Below, piece after piece: positions 16,328 to 23,462 of a stretch of DNA of 64,000 bases. Position numbers and translations under genes: made by a program. Source of the DNA: Clostridiales bacterium (lineage in GTDB: Bacteria; Bacteroidota; Bacteroidia; Bacteroidales; Muribaculaceae). The stretch covers positions 1,074,712 to 1,138,711 of the forward strand of contig JAMPBP010000001.1 of assembly GCA_023666645.1 (NCBI GenBank). The letters are read 5' to 3'. Each line of letters starts with the position of its first letter. Within the stretch, counting starts at the first letter, position 1. The notes beneath the pieces are model-generated. The model saw only the letters and a program-made list of their open reading frames with translations, was not told the origin of the DNA and searched no databases.

Positions 16328-17002
16328 TTATCGTTTTAGTGAGTTCAAACGTATTGAATAATAGATAAGCGCAAATACCGAATATATGAAATAAGGCACT
16401 GCAACAAACGTAGTGAGGATCAGGAATGAAAGACACTTGAATACAAAGCCCATTCCCTCATGTTTTGTAAAGGAAAGTCCTTCGAATATATTGCTTCGCC
16501 AAGTATTGCCAACTCCCATAAGTGCTAACCCTGCCAACCCCAGGGTTACTACTCCAATAATTGCTGATTTGCGCTTTTGCTTGCATTTGAAGTATTCAGC
16601 AGTGGGAATGAAGATACGCTCCTCTTCAGATTCATAAGAAGGGGAACTTTCATATATATTTATCGGGGCGTAGTGGAATGGCTGAGAATCGTGGTTATCT
16701 ACATCCTCCTCATCAACGTCATAGTCATAGTCCTCTTCTTCATATTCGTCATTCACGTTATCATTGAATGACTGCAATTCTCTATATATAGGGGCGACGC
16801 AAATAGGCTCATAGGAGGTTGTGTTATCTTGGTTTGTTGCGTTATTAGCAAGCACGTGAGATAACTCAACGCAATCTTTGGCTTGAATCCAATCAGAGTT
16901 CTCTCGACGCACAAAGGTTTCTGCTTTAATCTGCAACGTAACAAGCTCCGCATAGGATAACCCTCTGCGAATTGTAATCCCGATTTGTACGTCGTAAGTC
17001 AT
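16328..17002 (-). CDS. GYF-like domain membrane protein, first gene of the operon
   Basis: The 224-residue protein begins with a GYF_2/DUF4339-like module (about 1-50: IRRGLSYAELVTLQIKAETF, then DWIQAKDCVEL), as in the ATPase. A long acidic stretch (about 84-103, Asp/Glu/Tyr) follows. A TM segment lies at about 147-166 and a longer hydrophobic region, probably one or two helices, at about 185-216. It could be the membrane dock for the soluble ATPase. It is the first gene after a 450-bp noncoding stretch, so the operon promoter should lie just upstream; TACTTTCG at 17019-17026 is one mismatch from TAnnTTTG. Confidence 0.6.
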   Translation of the reverse strand: MTYDVQIGITIRRGLSYAELVTLQIKAETFVRRENSDWIQAKDCVELSHVLANNATNQDNTTSYEPICVAPIYRELQSFNDNVNDEYEEEDYDYDVDEEDVDNHDSQPFHYAPINIYESSPSYESEEERIFIPTAEYFKCKQKRKSAIIGVVTLGLAGLALMGVGNTWRSNIFEGLSFTKHEGMGFVFKCLSFLILTTFVAVPYFIYSVFALIYYSIRLNSLKR

Positions 17003-17080
17003 TGCGAATGATATTGTACGAAAGTAAGCCCAAGGACTTACTTGATTGGCTTATTCCCGATAGACTCGCGGATTCGGATT

Positions 17081-17186
17081 GGTAAAAAAGAAAAAAGCGT
17101 GAGAGTCTGTACTTGTTACTCGTTCCACTGTTTGAGGCTCTCGCATTGCCCATCTTGGTTGAACGAGCAACGCAGAGGCCTCACGC
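17081..17186 (-). ncRNA. Long hairpin plus U-tract upstream of the operon (attenuator, terminator or small RNA)
   Basis: GCGTGAG (17097-17103) pairs with CTCACGC (17180-17186), then TCTG with CAGA. GTTACTCGTTC (17115-17125) pairs with GAACGAGCAAC (17161-17171) with one mismatch. On the minus strand the structure is followed at once by TTTTTTCTTTTTT. This has the form of an intrinsic terminator or the 3' end of a structured RNA. It ends about 80 bases before the first operon gene, so it could control read-through. Confidence 0.5.
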
Positions 17187-17408
17187 AAATATGTAAAGAG
17201 AGCACTGCCAACATATGTTTTCTCACGAAAATCTATCGGCGTGCGATATTACATATCCACAAGGCATCTACTGTTGCTGCATCCTTGACCAAGATTAGAA
17301 ATTTGCGAGATTTCAAACAGTCAAGAAAGAGCGTCGAGTAAACGCTTTCTATTATGTCTGCGTCCAGCCCCGTACCCAAATCGGGCCTCTGCGAGCGATC
17401 GGCAAGCG

Positions 17409-17416
17409 CAAATTTA
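17409..17416 (-). promoter_or_regulatory. -7 promoter element on minus strand (TAAATTTG)
   Basis: On the minus strand the sequence is TAAATTTG, a full match to TAnnTTTG. Transcription from it would pass through the hairpin at 17186-17097 before reaching the operon. No clear TTTG is found at the -33 spacing. Confidence 0.4.
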
Positions 17417-17456
17417 GTAATTATTTTTGATTTAGCATAATATGGCTTAAAAATAT

Positions 17457-18040
17457 TTAAATGTGCGGTTCGAAATTGCACCCTGATATCTTGGACACCG
17501 ATTGCTCCGCGCTACTTTCCTGTTTATCTGACGATAAAGTATTAATTTCGCGGTCAAAAGCAGACGGAAGAGCAGAAAGGTCAGAAAGGTCAGATGCCGA
17601 AGATTCTTTAGAATCTTGGATGAGGGTCGGACCGTCCTCGCGACTGCTTCCCCTTACTACCTCTACAATTTCACCTCCATTCTTGGCGACTTCAATGTAT
17701 GAGCCATTCTTCTCCGGCGCATCGGTTTGGATTAACTCATGCTTGCCGTCTATGTAGAGTTTGCGTTTGTAGATGTGGTGGTCGGCATCGGGGACTTCTT
17801 CCTCCCATTCATTGCCCATGCTGATACGCGCATGGAGCGCGGCTTCTTCGGGTGTATCCTCGTAGAAGTCGTTGGGGTCTTTGCCTAACGGCTCTAACCC
17901 TGTGTCTGCTGATGTGGGTTGTTGAGTCTCTGCACTGCGTTGAACAGCATCCTCAGCATGTCACCTGCTTGATACCGGTGTTCACGTTGGCATTGAAACT
18001 ATCGGCCGATGAGAAACGCTTGTGAAAAGTGAACATAAAT
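17457..18040 (-). pseudogene. Frameshifted remnant of an unidentified mobile-element gene
   Basis: Coding-like sequence continues through three frames. First comes DDPFMFTFHKRFSSADSF and NTGIKQV (about 18030-17953), then MLRMLFNAVQRLNNPHQ (from about 17959), then EPLGKDPNDFYEDTPEEAAL running into MGNEWEEEVPDADHHIYK and on to the stop at 17457. The third frame is open from 17960 but has no start codon before the ATG at 17819. The protein family is not recognised. The picture is a gene broken by frameshifts and joined to the integrase fragment by a deletion near 18040. Confidence 0.5.
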
Positions 18041-18224
18041 GGGTCGTCATGCAGTAGTTCATCACGAACGTGTCTCTAATCTCGTTGGTCTTAGTCAGTT
18101 CCTTTCGGGTCACCATTTTGTCGGTCTTGATGTATCCTGGCTTGGTGTTATGCACCACCCGGATGTAAACTTGGTATAATCCGTCCTTACGAGGAGTTCT
18201 TACCATTGCCTTAAATGTTGCCAT
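17982..18224 (-). pseudogene. Truncated tyrosine integrase, N-terminal arm-binding domain
   Basis: The first 57 or so residues (MATFKAMVRTPRKDGLYQVY, then IRVVHNTKPGYIKTDKMVTR) are the arm-type DNA-binding start of Bacteroidetes phage/conjugative-element integrases. The frame then runs into unrelated residues and stops after 80, whereas the family has about 400 residues and a catalytic R-H-R-Y domain. That domain is absent. The fragment lies at the ppdK side of the AT-rich 16-gene operon and marks the edge of a former mobile element. It is unlikely to be active. Confidence 0.75.
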
Positions 18225-18317
18225 ACTGATTATTATGTTTGTAAGTGTTAGTGTAAGTGCCTTGTAAGTCGGCTTCCGAAATTAGTGTAATATTTTGTAA
18301 GTTTTGCCATCATATTC

Positions 18318-18334
18318 TGCACGATTATCGTGCA
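18318..18334. repeat. Palindrome upstream of the integrase fragment
   Basis: TGCACGAT-T-ATCGTGCA is a perfect palindrome, flanked by GTTTTGC (18301-18307) and GCAAAAC (18332-18338) as a second inverted pair. Its place between the integrase start and ppdK fits an integrase binding or attachment region, but no matching copy at the other island end was found by eye. Confidence 0.35.
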
Positions 18335-18359
18335 AAACGTGTGGACGGTCTAAGAACAC

Positions 18360-18402
18360 GATAGGCGGTAACCTCCTTATTATCGGAGCGTTACCGCCTA
18401 TC
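18360..18402 (-). terminator. Terminator hairpin after ppdK
   Basis: GATAGGCGGTAAC (18360-18372) and GTTACCGCCTATC (18390-18402) form a perfect 13-bp stem; CTCC/GGAG pairs inside the loop. It begins 24 bases after the ppdK stop on the minus strand. There is no strong U-tract. Confidence 0.7.
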
Positions 18403-18425
18403 TTATTGATAGAGTGGGTTACTGC

Positions 18426-21140
18426 TTAATCTTCGATGGCAGCCTGGGCCGCTGCAACGCGCGCGATTGGTACTCTGAAGGGTGAGCAGCTTACGTAGTT
18501 CATGCCTAACTTGGCACAGAACTTGACTGACGAGGGCTCACCTCCGTGCTCACCACAAATGCCGACTTTGAGTTCGGGTTTGGTGGCGCGACCTTTCTCT
18601 ACGCCCATGCGTACGAGTTGGCCAACGCCTTCCTGGTCAAGGACTTCAAAGGGATCAGTCTTTATGATACCATGTTCTTTGTAGAATTTCAAGAACTTGG
18701 GTGCGTCATCACGTGAGAATCCGAATGTCATCTGTGTCAAGTCGTTGGTTCCGAATGAGAAGAAGTCGGCAACTGATGCAATCTCGTTGGCAGTGAGAGC
18801 TGCGCGTGGTACCTCGATCATTGTACCAACTTTATAGGGTACTGTTGCACCTTTCTCTACAAATACTTTTGCAGCAGTAATGTTGATTACATCGGCTTGG
18901 TTCTGAATTTCCTTGAGTGAACCTACAAGGGGTATCATGATTTCGGGATGTACATCTATTCCACGCTCTTTGACTGCAAGTGCAGCCTCAATGATGGCGC
19001 GAGTCTGCATTTCAGTGATTTCGGGATATGTGATGCCCAGACGACAACCACGGTGACCAAGCATGGGGTTGAATTCTTCAAGGCTGTCAACCTTGGCCTT
19101 AACCTCAGCAAGTGTGATACCCATTTCATCGGCGAGCTCTTTCTGTGTGGCAGTCTGATGAGGTACAAATTCGTGCAATGGGGGATCAAGCAGACGAATT
19201 GTTACACCATAACCGTCCATAGCCTCGAAGATTCCTTCGAAGTCACCGCGCTGAATGGGAAGAAGTTTTTTGAGAGCTTCACGACGACCGGCTTCATCAG
19301 AAGCAAGAATCATTTCGCGTACAGCCTTGATACGGTCACCTTCGAAGAACATGTGCTCAGTGCGGCACAAACCGATACCCTGTGCACCGAAATGACGAGC
19401 TTGCTTAGCATCGCGGGGGGTATCAGCATTTGTACGTACGAGGGTTTTTGTATACTTGGCAGCGAGATCCATGATCGAGCCGAAGTCTCCGTCGAGCTCA
19501 GGCTCGGCAGTAGTTACCTGACCGTCATAAACTTCACCAGTAGAACCGTTGAGGGAAATCCAGTCACCTTCGTTATATACTTTTCCACCCATTTCGACGG
19601 TCTTCTTCTCATAATCGACCTTGATTTCGCCAGCACCTGAAACGCAGCATTTACCCATGCCACGGGCAACAACGGCAGCGTGTGAGGTCATACCACCACG
19701 CATTGTAAGGATACCTTGAGCTACGGCCATACCGCGAAGGTCTTCGGGCGATGTCTCAATACGTACGAGCACAACTTTCTTTTTCTTTTCGGCCCATGCT
19801 TCAGCTTCGTCGGCAAAGAAGACTATCTGACCGGCAGCAGCACCGGGAGAGGCGGGAAGACCCTTAGCGGCAACTTTTGCTTTTTTAAGGGCGGCTTTGT
19901 CAAAGACAGGGTGGAGGAGTTCATCGAGTTTCTGAGGCTCCATGCGAAGTAGACATGTCTTCTCGTCAATTTCACCGGCACGCAACAAGTCCATGGCGAT
20001 CTTTACCATGGCTGCACCGGTGCGCTTGCCGTTACGTGTCTGCAACATCCAGAGCTTACCATCCTGAATGGTGAACTCCATGTCCTGCATGTCTTTGTAA
20101 TAGTCCTCGAGGCGATGAGCTATAGCGATGAGCTCAGCTGCGCATGTGGGCATTGATTCTTCCAAAGAGGGATATTTGCTTGCTCGAACTTCCTCTGATA
20201 TTCCCTGCAAGGCTGCCCAGCGACGAGAACCCTCGACGGTGATTTGCTGAGGAGTGCGAATACCCGCAACAACATCCTCTCCTTGAGCGTTGATAAGATA
20301 TTCACCATTGAAGATGTTTTCACCTGTAGCGGCGTCACGGCTGAATGCCACGCCTGTAGCTGAATTGTTGCCCATGTTGCCGTATACCATAGCCTGAACG
20401 TTGACCGCTGTTCCCCATTCTTCTGGAATCTGGTTCATGCGACGATATATAATGGCGCGCTCGTTCATCCAGCTGTCAAATACGGCGCAAATGCCGCCCC
20501 AAAGCTGTTCCCAGGCGCTATCAGGGAAGTCGTTGCCGGTATAATCTTTAACGGCTGCCTTAAACTCAGTCACCAAAGTTTTGAGGTCGTCTACATCGAG
20601 CTCTGTGTCAAGTTTAACACCCTTGGCCTCCTTGACTTTTTCCATGATTGCCTCGAAGGGGTCGATCTCGGTTTTCGTTTTGGGCTTCATTCCAAGAACA
20701 ACATCGCCATACATCTGGACAAAACGGCGGTAGCTATCCCATGCGAAACGTGGGTTGCCGCTTTTCTGAGCAAGCGATTCTACGGTAGCATCATTCATAC
20801 CGAGGTTGAGCACGGTGTCCATCATACCTGGCATAGAAGCGCGCGCTCCCGAACGTACTGAGACGAGTAGAGGATTGGATGGATCATCAAATTTTTTGCC
20901 TGTCAGATTCTCGACATGAGCGATAGCTTTTTCAACATCTTCCTTGATGCGATTTACTACTTCATCCTTGCCATACTGGTTGTACTCGTTACATACAGCG
21001 GTTGTGATGGTGAAACCGGGGGGCACTGGCATGCCCAGAAGGTTCATCTCAGCGAGGTTGGCACCTTTGCCACCAAGCTCATTGCGCATGGAAGCATTTC
21101 CTTCGGCCTTACCGTCACCGAATGTATAGACTCTTTTCAT
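18426..21140 (-). CDS. ppdK: Pyruvate, phosphate dikinase
   Basis: The 904-residue protein has the full family length. The N-terminal nucleotide-binding domain starts with LGGKGANLAEMNLLG (22-36). The phosphohistidine domain has GGMTSHAAVVARGMG with H487. The C-terminal PEP/pyruvate barrel contains IGLCRTEHMFF, GHRGCRLGITYPE and the final CGEHGGEPSS, with the catalytic cysteine. It interconverts pyruvate, ATP and phosphate with PEP, AMP and diphosphate, at the glycolysis/gluconeogenesis branch in the cytosol. It stands alone, with its own promoter (CAAAGGTA on the plus strand at 21212-21219) and a terminator hairpin. A core gene; no oddities seen. Confidence 0.97.
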   Translation of the reverse strand: MKRVYTFGDGKAEGNASMRNELGGKGANLAEMNLLGMPVPPGFTITTAVCNEYNQYGKDEVVNRIKEDVEKAIAHVENLTGKKFDDPSNPLLVSVRSGARASMPGMMDTVLNLGMNDATVESLAQKSGNPRFAWDSYRRFVQMYGDVVLGMKPKTKTEIDPFEAIMEKVKEAKGVKLDTELDVDDLKTLVTEFKAAVKDYTGNDFPDSAWEQLWGGICAVFDSWMNERAIIYRRMNQIPEEWGTAVNVQAMVYGNMGNNSATGVAFSRDAATGENIFNGEYLINAQGEDVVAGIRTPQQITVEGSRRWAALQGISEEVRASKYPSLEESMPTCAAELIAIAHRLEDYYKDMQDMEFTIQDGKLWMLQTRNGKRTGAAMVKIAMDLLRAGEIDEKTCLLRMEPQKLDELLHPVFDKAALKKAKVAAKGLPASPGAAAGQIVFFADEAEAWAEKKKKVVLVRIETSPEDLRGMAVAQGILTMRGGMTSHAAVVARGMGKCCVSGAGEIKVDYEKKTVEMGGKVYNEGDWISLNGSTGEVYDGQVTTAEPELDGDFGSIMDLAAKYTKTLVRTNADTPRDAKQARHFGAQGIGLCRTEHMFFEGDRIKAVREMILASDEAGRREALKKLLPIQRGDFEGIFEAMDGYGVTIRLLDPPLHEFVPHQTATQKELADEMGITLAEVKAKVDSLEEFNPMLGHRGCRLGITYPEITEMQTRAIIEAALAVKERGIDVHPEIMIPLVGSLKEIQNQADVINITAAKVFVEKGATVPYKVGTMIEVPRAALTANEIASVADFFSFGTNDLTQMTFGFSRDDAPKFLKFYKEHGIIKTDPFEVLDQEGVGQLVRMGVEKGRATKPELKVGICGEHGGEPSSVKFCAKLGMNYVSCSPFRVPIARVAAAQAAIED

Positions 21141-21172
21141 TTCAATAATGGTTTTATAATAATGTTAAGATA

Positions 21173-21216
21173 CTTTGCACTTAATCGGAGATGTATTTCT
21201 CCTACCAAGTGCAAAG
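21173..21216. repeat. 10-bp inverted repeat overlapping the ppdK promoter
   Basis: CTTTGCACTT (21173-21182) is the perfect reverse complement of AAGTGCAAAG (21207-21216). GGAG (21187-21190) and CTCC (21199-21202) form a second inner pair. One arm overlaps the -7 element of ppdK and the other lies in the early transcript, which fits a repressor operator better than an RNA stem. Confidence 0.45.
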
Positions 21217-21219
21217 GTA
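21212..21219 (-). promoter_or_regulatory. -7 promoter element of ppdK (TACCTTTG)
   Basis: On the minus strand TACCTTTG matches the consensus fully, about 72 bases upstream of the ppdK ATG. The -33 region is AT-rich without an exact TTTG. Confidence 0.6.
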
Positions 21220-21360
21220 CATTTTTCTCATTAATTTGAAAAAATTTCCTTAGTAATATTTTTCTTAAATGTGTTAAACAATCATATGCAAGAGGGTCAA
21301 TTATCGACTAATTGGAGGTTAGGCAGATATAGGCCGGGGGAGGTGTAGATTTCATCAATC

Positions 21361-21391
21361 TTTGATTAATCACAACTTATTTGTATTTTTG
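21361..21391 (+). promoter_or_regulatory. Promoter of rlmD (TTTG-N19-TATTTTTG)
   Basis: TTTG at 21361-21364 and TATTTTTG at 21384-21391 are separated by 19 bases, the expected spacing of the Bacteroidetes sigma-ABfr promoter. The gene starts at 21480, giving a leader of about 80 bases. Confidence 0.65.
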
Positions 21392-21479
21392 CAACTGGAT
21401 TAGAGCAGGACTTTCCCCGCTCAGGTACAAGAATTCATTAATACGCTCGATTAGCAGCAATACAATATATTGAAATCTG

Positions 21480-22895
21480 ATGGCAAGGAAAAAAAAAGAG
21501 CTCCCCACGCTCGAAGGCATCGAAATAACAGCTGTGGCGGCTGAAGGTAACAGCATAGCGAGGGTCAACGACCTCGTTGTTTTCATACCCTATGGCGCTC
21601 CAGGCGATATCGTGAATGTAAAACTTGACCGCAAAAAGCATTCTTATGCCGAGGGTCACATAACGTCATTCATACACGAATCGGAAAAACGCGCCCAACC
21701 ACAGTGTGAGCATTATGGCTTATGTGGAGGCTGCCGATGGCAGCATCTTCCATATGAGGAACAGATAAAATGGAAGCAGCGCCAGGTGAGTGATGCTTTA
21801 ACCCGAATTGCTAAAGTTGATCTTCCCGAGATCAAGCCTACACTTGCATCGGACAACATATATGGTTACCGTAACAAGATGGAGTATACCTTCTCCAACA
21901 AAAAATGGCTCACGCGCGAGCAACTTGAGAGTGGTGTTGAATTCACCACTCGCGACACAGCCGGATTCCATATCCCAGGAGCGTTTGATAAAGTTCTTGA
22001 AATCAACAAATGCCTGCTTCAGGAAGACCTGGGGAACCGTGTGCGCAACTTTGTGAGGCAATTAGGACTGGAGAATCATCTGAGTTTCTATGATTTGCGT
22101 AATAACGAAGGACTATTGCGCACTATGATGATACGCACGCTCACAACGGGCGAGAATATGGTAGTGATGTCTTTTGGCCAGAATGACCATGAAAAAATCA
22201 CATTCGTGATGGAGAGAATAAAGGATGAATTCCCTGAGCTCACATCATTGATGTATGTCGTCAATCTCAAGGCCAACGATACGATAGGCGATTTGGATAT
22301 AATACTCTATTCGGGCCGTGAATATATAGAGGAAGAAATGGAAGGCCTGAAATTCAGGATTGGGCCTAAATCGTTTTACCAGACTAATTCCCACCAGGCC
22401 TACAAACTATACTCAGTCGCACGCGACATGGCCGGGCTCAAAGGCGACGAACTTGTCTATGACCTGTATACGGGCACTGGCACTATTGCCAACTTCATAG
22501 CACGCAAAGCCCGGCATGTCATAGGAATTGAATATGTCAAGGAGGCTATTGATGACGCCCGTATCAACTCGGCAGTAAACAACATCTCAAACACCGAGTT
22601 CTATGCCGGTGACATGAAGGATGTGCTCACCGATGAGTTCATAGCGGAGCATGGCCGACCCGATGTAATGATTGTCGATCCGCCTCGTGCCGGAATGCAT
22701 GGTGATGTCGTAGATGTAATACTCAATGCCGAGCCCCGTGTAATCGTCTATGTGAGTTGCAACCCTGCCACACAAGCCCGCGACTTAGCGCTACTGGATG
22801 TGAAATACAAGGTAGAGGCGGTTCAACCGGTCGACATGTTTCCACACACACATCACGTGGAGAATGTGGTAAAACTCACTTTGAAGCGGGAATAA
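21480..22895 (+). CDS. rlmD: 23S rRNA (uracil-5-)-methyltransferase, RlmD/RumA family
   Basis: The 471-residue protein has an N-terminal TRAM domain (about 8-65), an iron-sulfur cluster motif CEHYGLCGGCRWQHL, and a C-terminal SAM-dependent methyltransferase fold (DLYTGTGTIANFIA). VSCNPATQARDLALL carries the catalytic cysteine. The family makes 5-methyluridine in 23S rRNA (U1939 for RlmD, U747 for RlmC); TrmA-type tRNA activity is the alternative. In Bacteroidota one such enzyme may cover more than one site, so the exact target is uncertain. Its 3' end overlaps the convergent CYTH gene by 20 bases. Confidence 0.88.
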   Translation: MARKKKELPTLEGIEITAVAAEGNSIARVNDLVVFIPYGAPGDIVNVKLDRKKHSYAEGHITSFIHESEKRAQPQCEHYGLCGGCRWQHLPYEEQIKWKQRQVSDALTRIAKVDLPEIKPTLASDNIYGYRNKMEYTFSNKKWLTREQLESGVEFTTRDTAGFHIPGAFDKVLEINKCLLQEDLGNRVRNFVRQLGLENHLSFYDLRNNEGLLRTMMIRTLTTGENMVVMSFGQNDHEKITFVMERIKDEFPELTSLMYVVNLKANDTIGDLDIILYSGREYIEEEMEGLKFRIGPKSFYQTNSHQAYKLYSVARDMAGLKGDELVYDLYTGTGTIANFIARKARHVIGIEYVKEAIDDARINSAVNNISNTEFYAGDMKDVLTDEFIAEHGRPDVMIVDPPRAGMHGDVVDVILNAEPRVIVYVSCNPATQARDLALLDVKYKVEAVQPVDMFPHTHHVENVVKLTLKRE

Positions 22896-23358
22896 CCGAC
22901 CCATCGGATCCGAGCATGGAATTATAATACCGTTTGTCACCTGTCACCTCACGCCCTACAAAACAGGGCATATAGTCATCGATAACATAGTCGGGCGAAG
23001 GCAACTCGACCTCGGCGACAACAAGCGGTGATAGTTCGCGGTGGAACTCATCGATTTCCCACACAAGCTGTCCCACAGGGACAATATAGCGGGTTTTATC
23101 GATAATGCGGCCTTGACACACGCGTTGCAACATCTGGCGGGCATCGTCAATATCAATAGGGAACTCCCATTCATCGCGTGTGCAACCCTCGGTTATACCC
23201 TTCACTGTGATATAGGCATTGGAGCCTTTGATGCGCACTCTCACTGTGCGTTGAGGATCACGGCTTATGTATCCTTGTTTGATCTCGACGGTATCAGTAG
23301 CCAATTCTCTGTAGCTTTTGTCGACTACAAGAAATTTACGTTCTATTTCTTTTGCCAT
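22876..23358 (-). CDS. CYTH domain protein (triphosphatase-like)
   Basis: The 160-residue protein begins AKEIERKFLV, the ExExK signature of the CYTH/triphosphate tunnel metalloenzyme fold. Further strands carry RTVRVRIKG and AYITVKG, and WEIDEFHRELSPLVVAEVEL supplies the acidic metal-binding residues. Bacterial stand-alone CYTH proteins of this size hydrolyse inorganic triphosphate or nucleoside triphosphates; the biological substrate is often unknown. It converges on rlmD with a 20-base overlap. The -7 element TATATTTG lies only 8 bases before the start codon, so the mRNA may be nearly leaderless. Confidence 0.88.
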   Translation of the reverse strand: MAKEIERKFLVVDKSYRELATDTVEIKQGYISRDPQRTVRVRIKGSNAYITVKGITEGCTRDEWEFPIDIDDARQMLQRVCQGRIIDKTRYIVPVGQLVWEIDEFHRELSPLVVAEVELPSPDYVIDDYMPCFVGREVTGDKRYYNSMLGSDGSVIPASK

Positions 23359-23365
23359 AATGCTG

Positions 23366-23373
23366 CAAATATA
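23366..23373 (-). promoter_or_regulatory. -7 element of the CYTH gene, very close to the start codon
   Basis: On the minus strand TATATTTG matches TAnnTTTG; only 7 bases separate it from the ATG (23358-23356), implying a very short or absent 5' leader. Confidence 0.5.
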
Positions 23374-23462
23374 AATATTTTTAATGACACAATATCGTTT
23401 TTGTTAATGTATCAATCATCATTTTTCAAATTGTATCCACACCTCTTTTAAGCGACCCCTAA

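Larger units (their letters stand above)
17003..17456. other. Noncoding leader region of the island operon
   Basis: This 454-bp gap upstream of the 16-gene operon has no convincing gene; an 82-codon minus-strand frame at 17233-17481 has no family and is left out. It contains a long imperfect hairpin followed on the minus strand by a T-tract (17081-17186) and a TAAATTTG -7 element on the minus strand (17409-17416). Confidence 0.55.

Noticed and set aside
4074..17002. The operon as a standard phage, conjugation or type VI secretion cluster
   Set aside because: No Tra, Vgr/Hcp, sheath, portal or capsid proteins are present; the ATPase, WXG-like, E1 and JAB genes do not fit those systems.
17233..17481. 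82-codon minus-strand frame upstream of the island operon
   Set aside because: No domain, odd composition, overlaps the end of a pseudogene and lies in a region with regulatory-looking structure.
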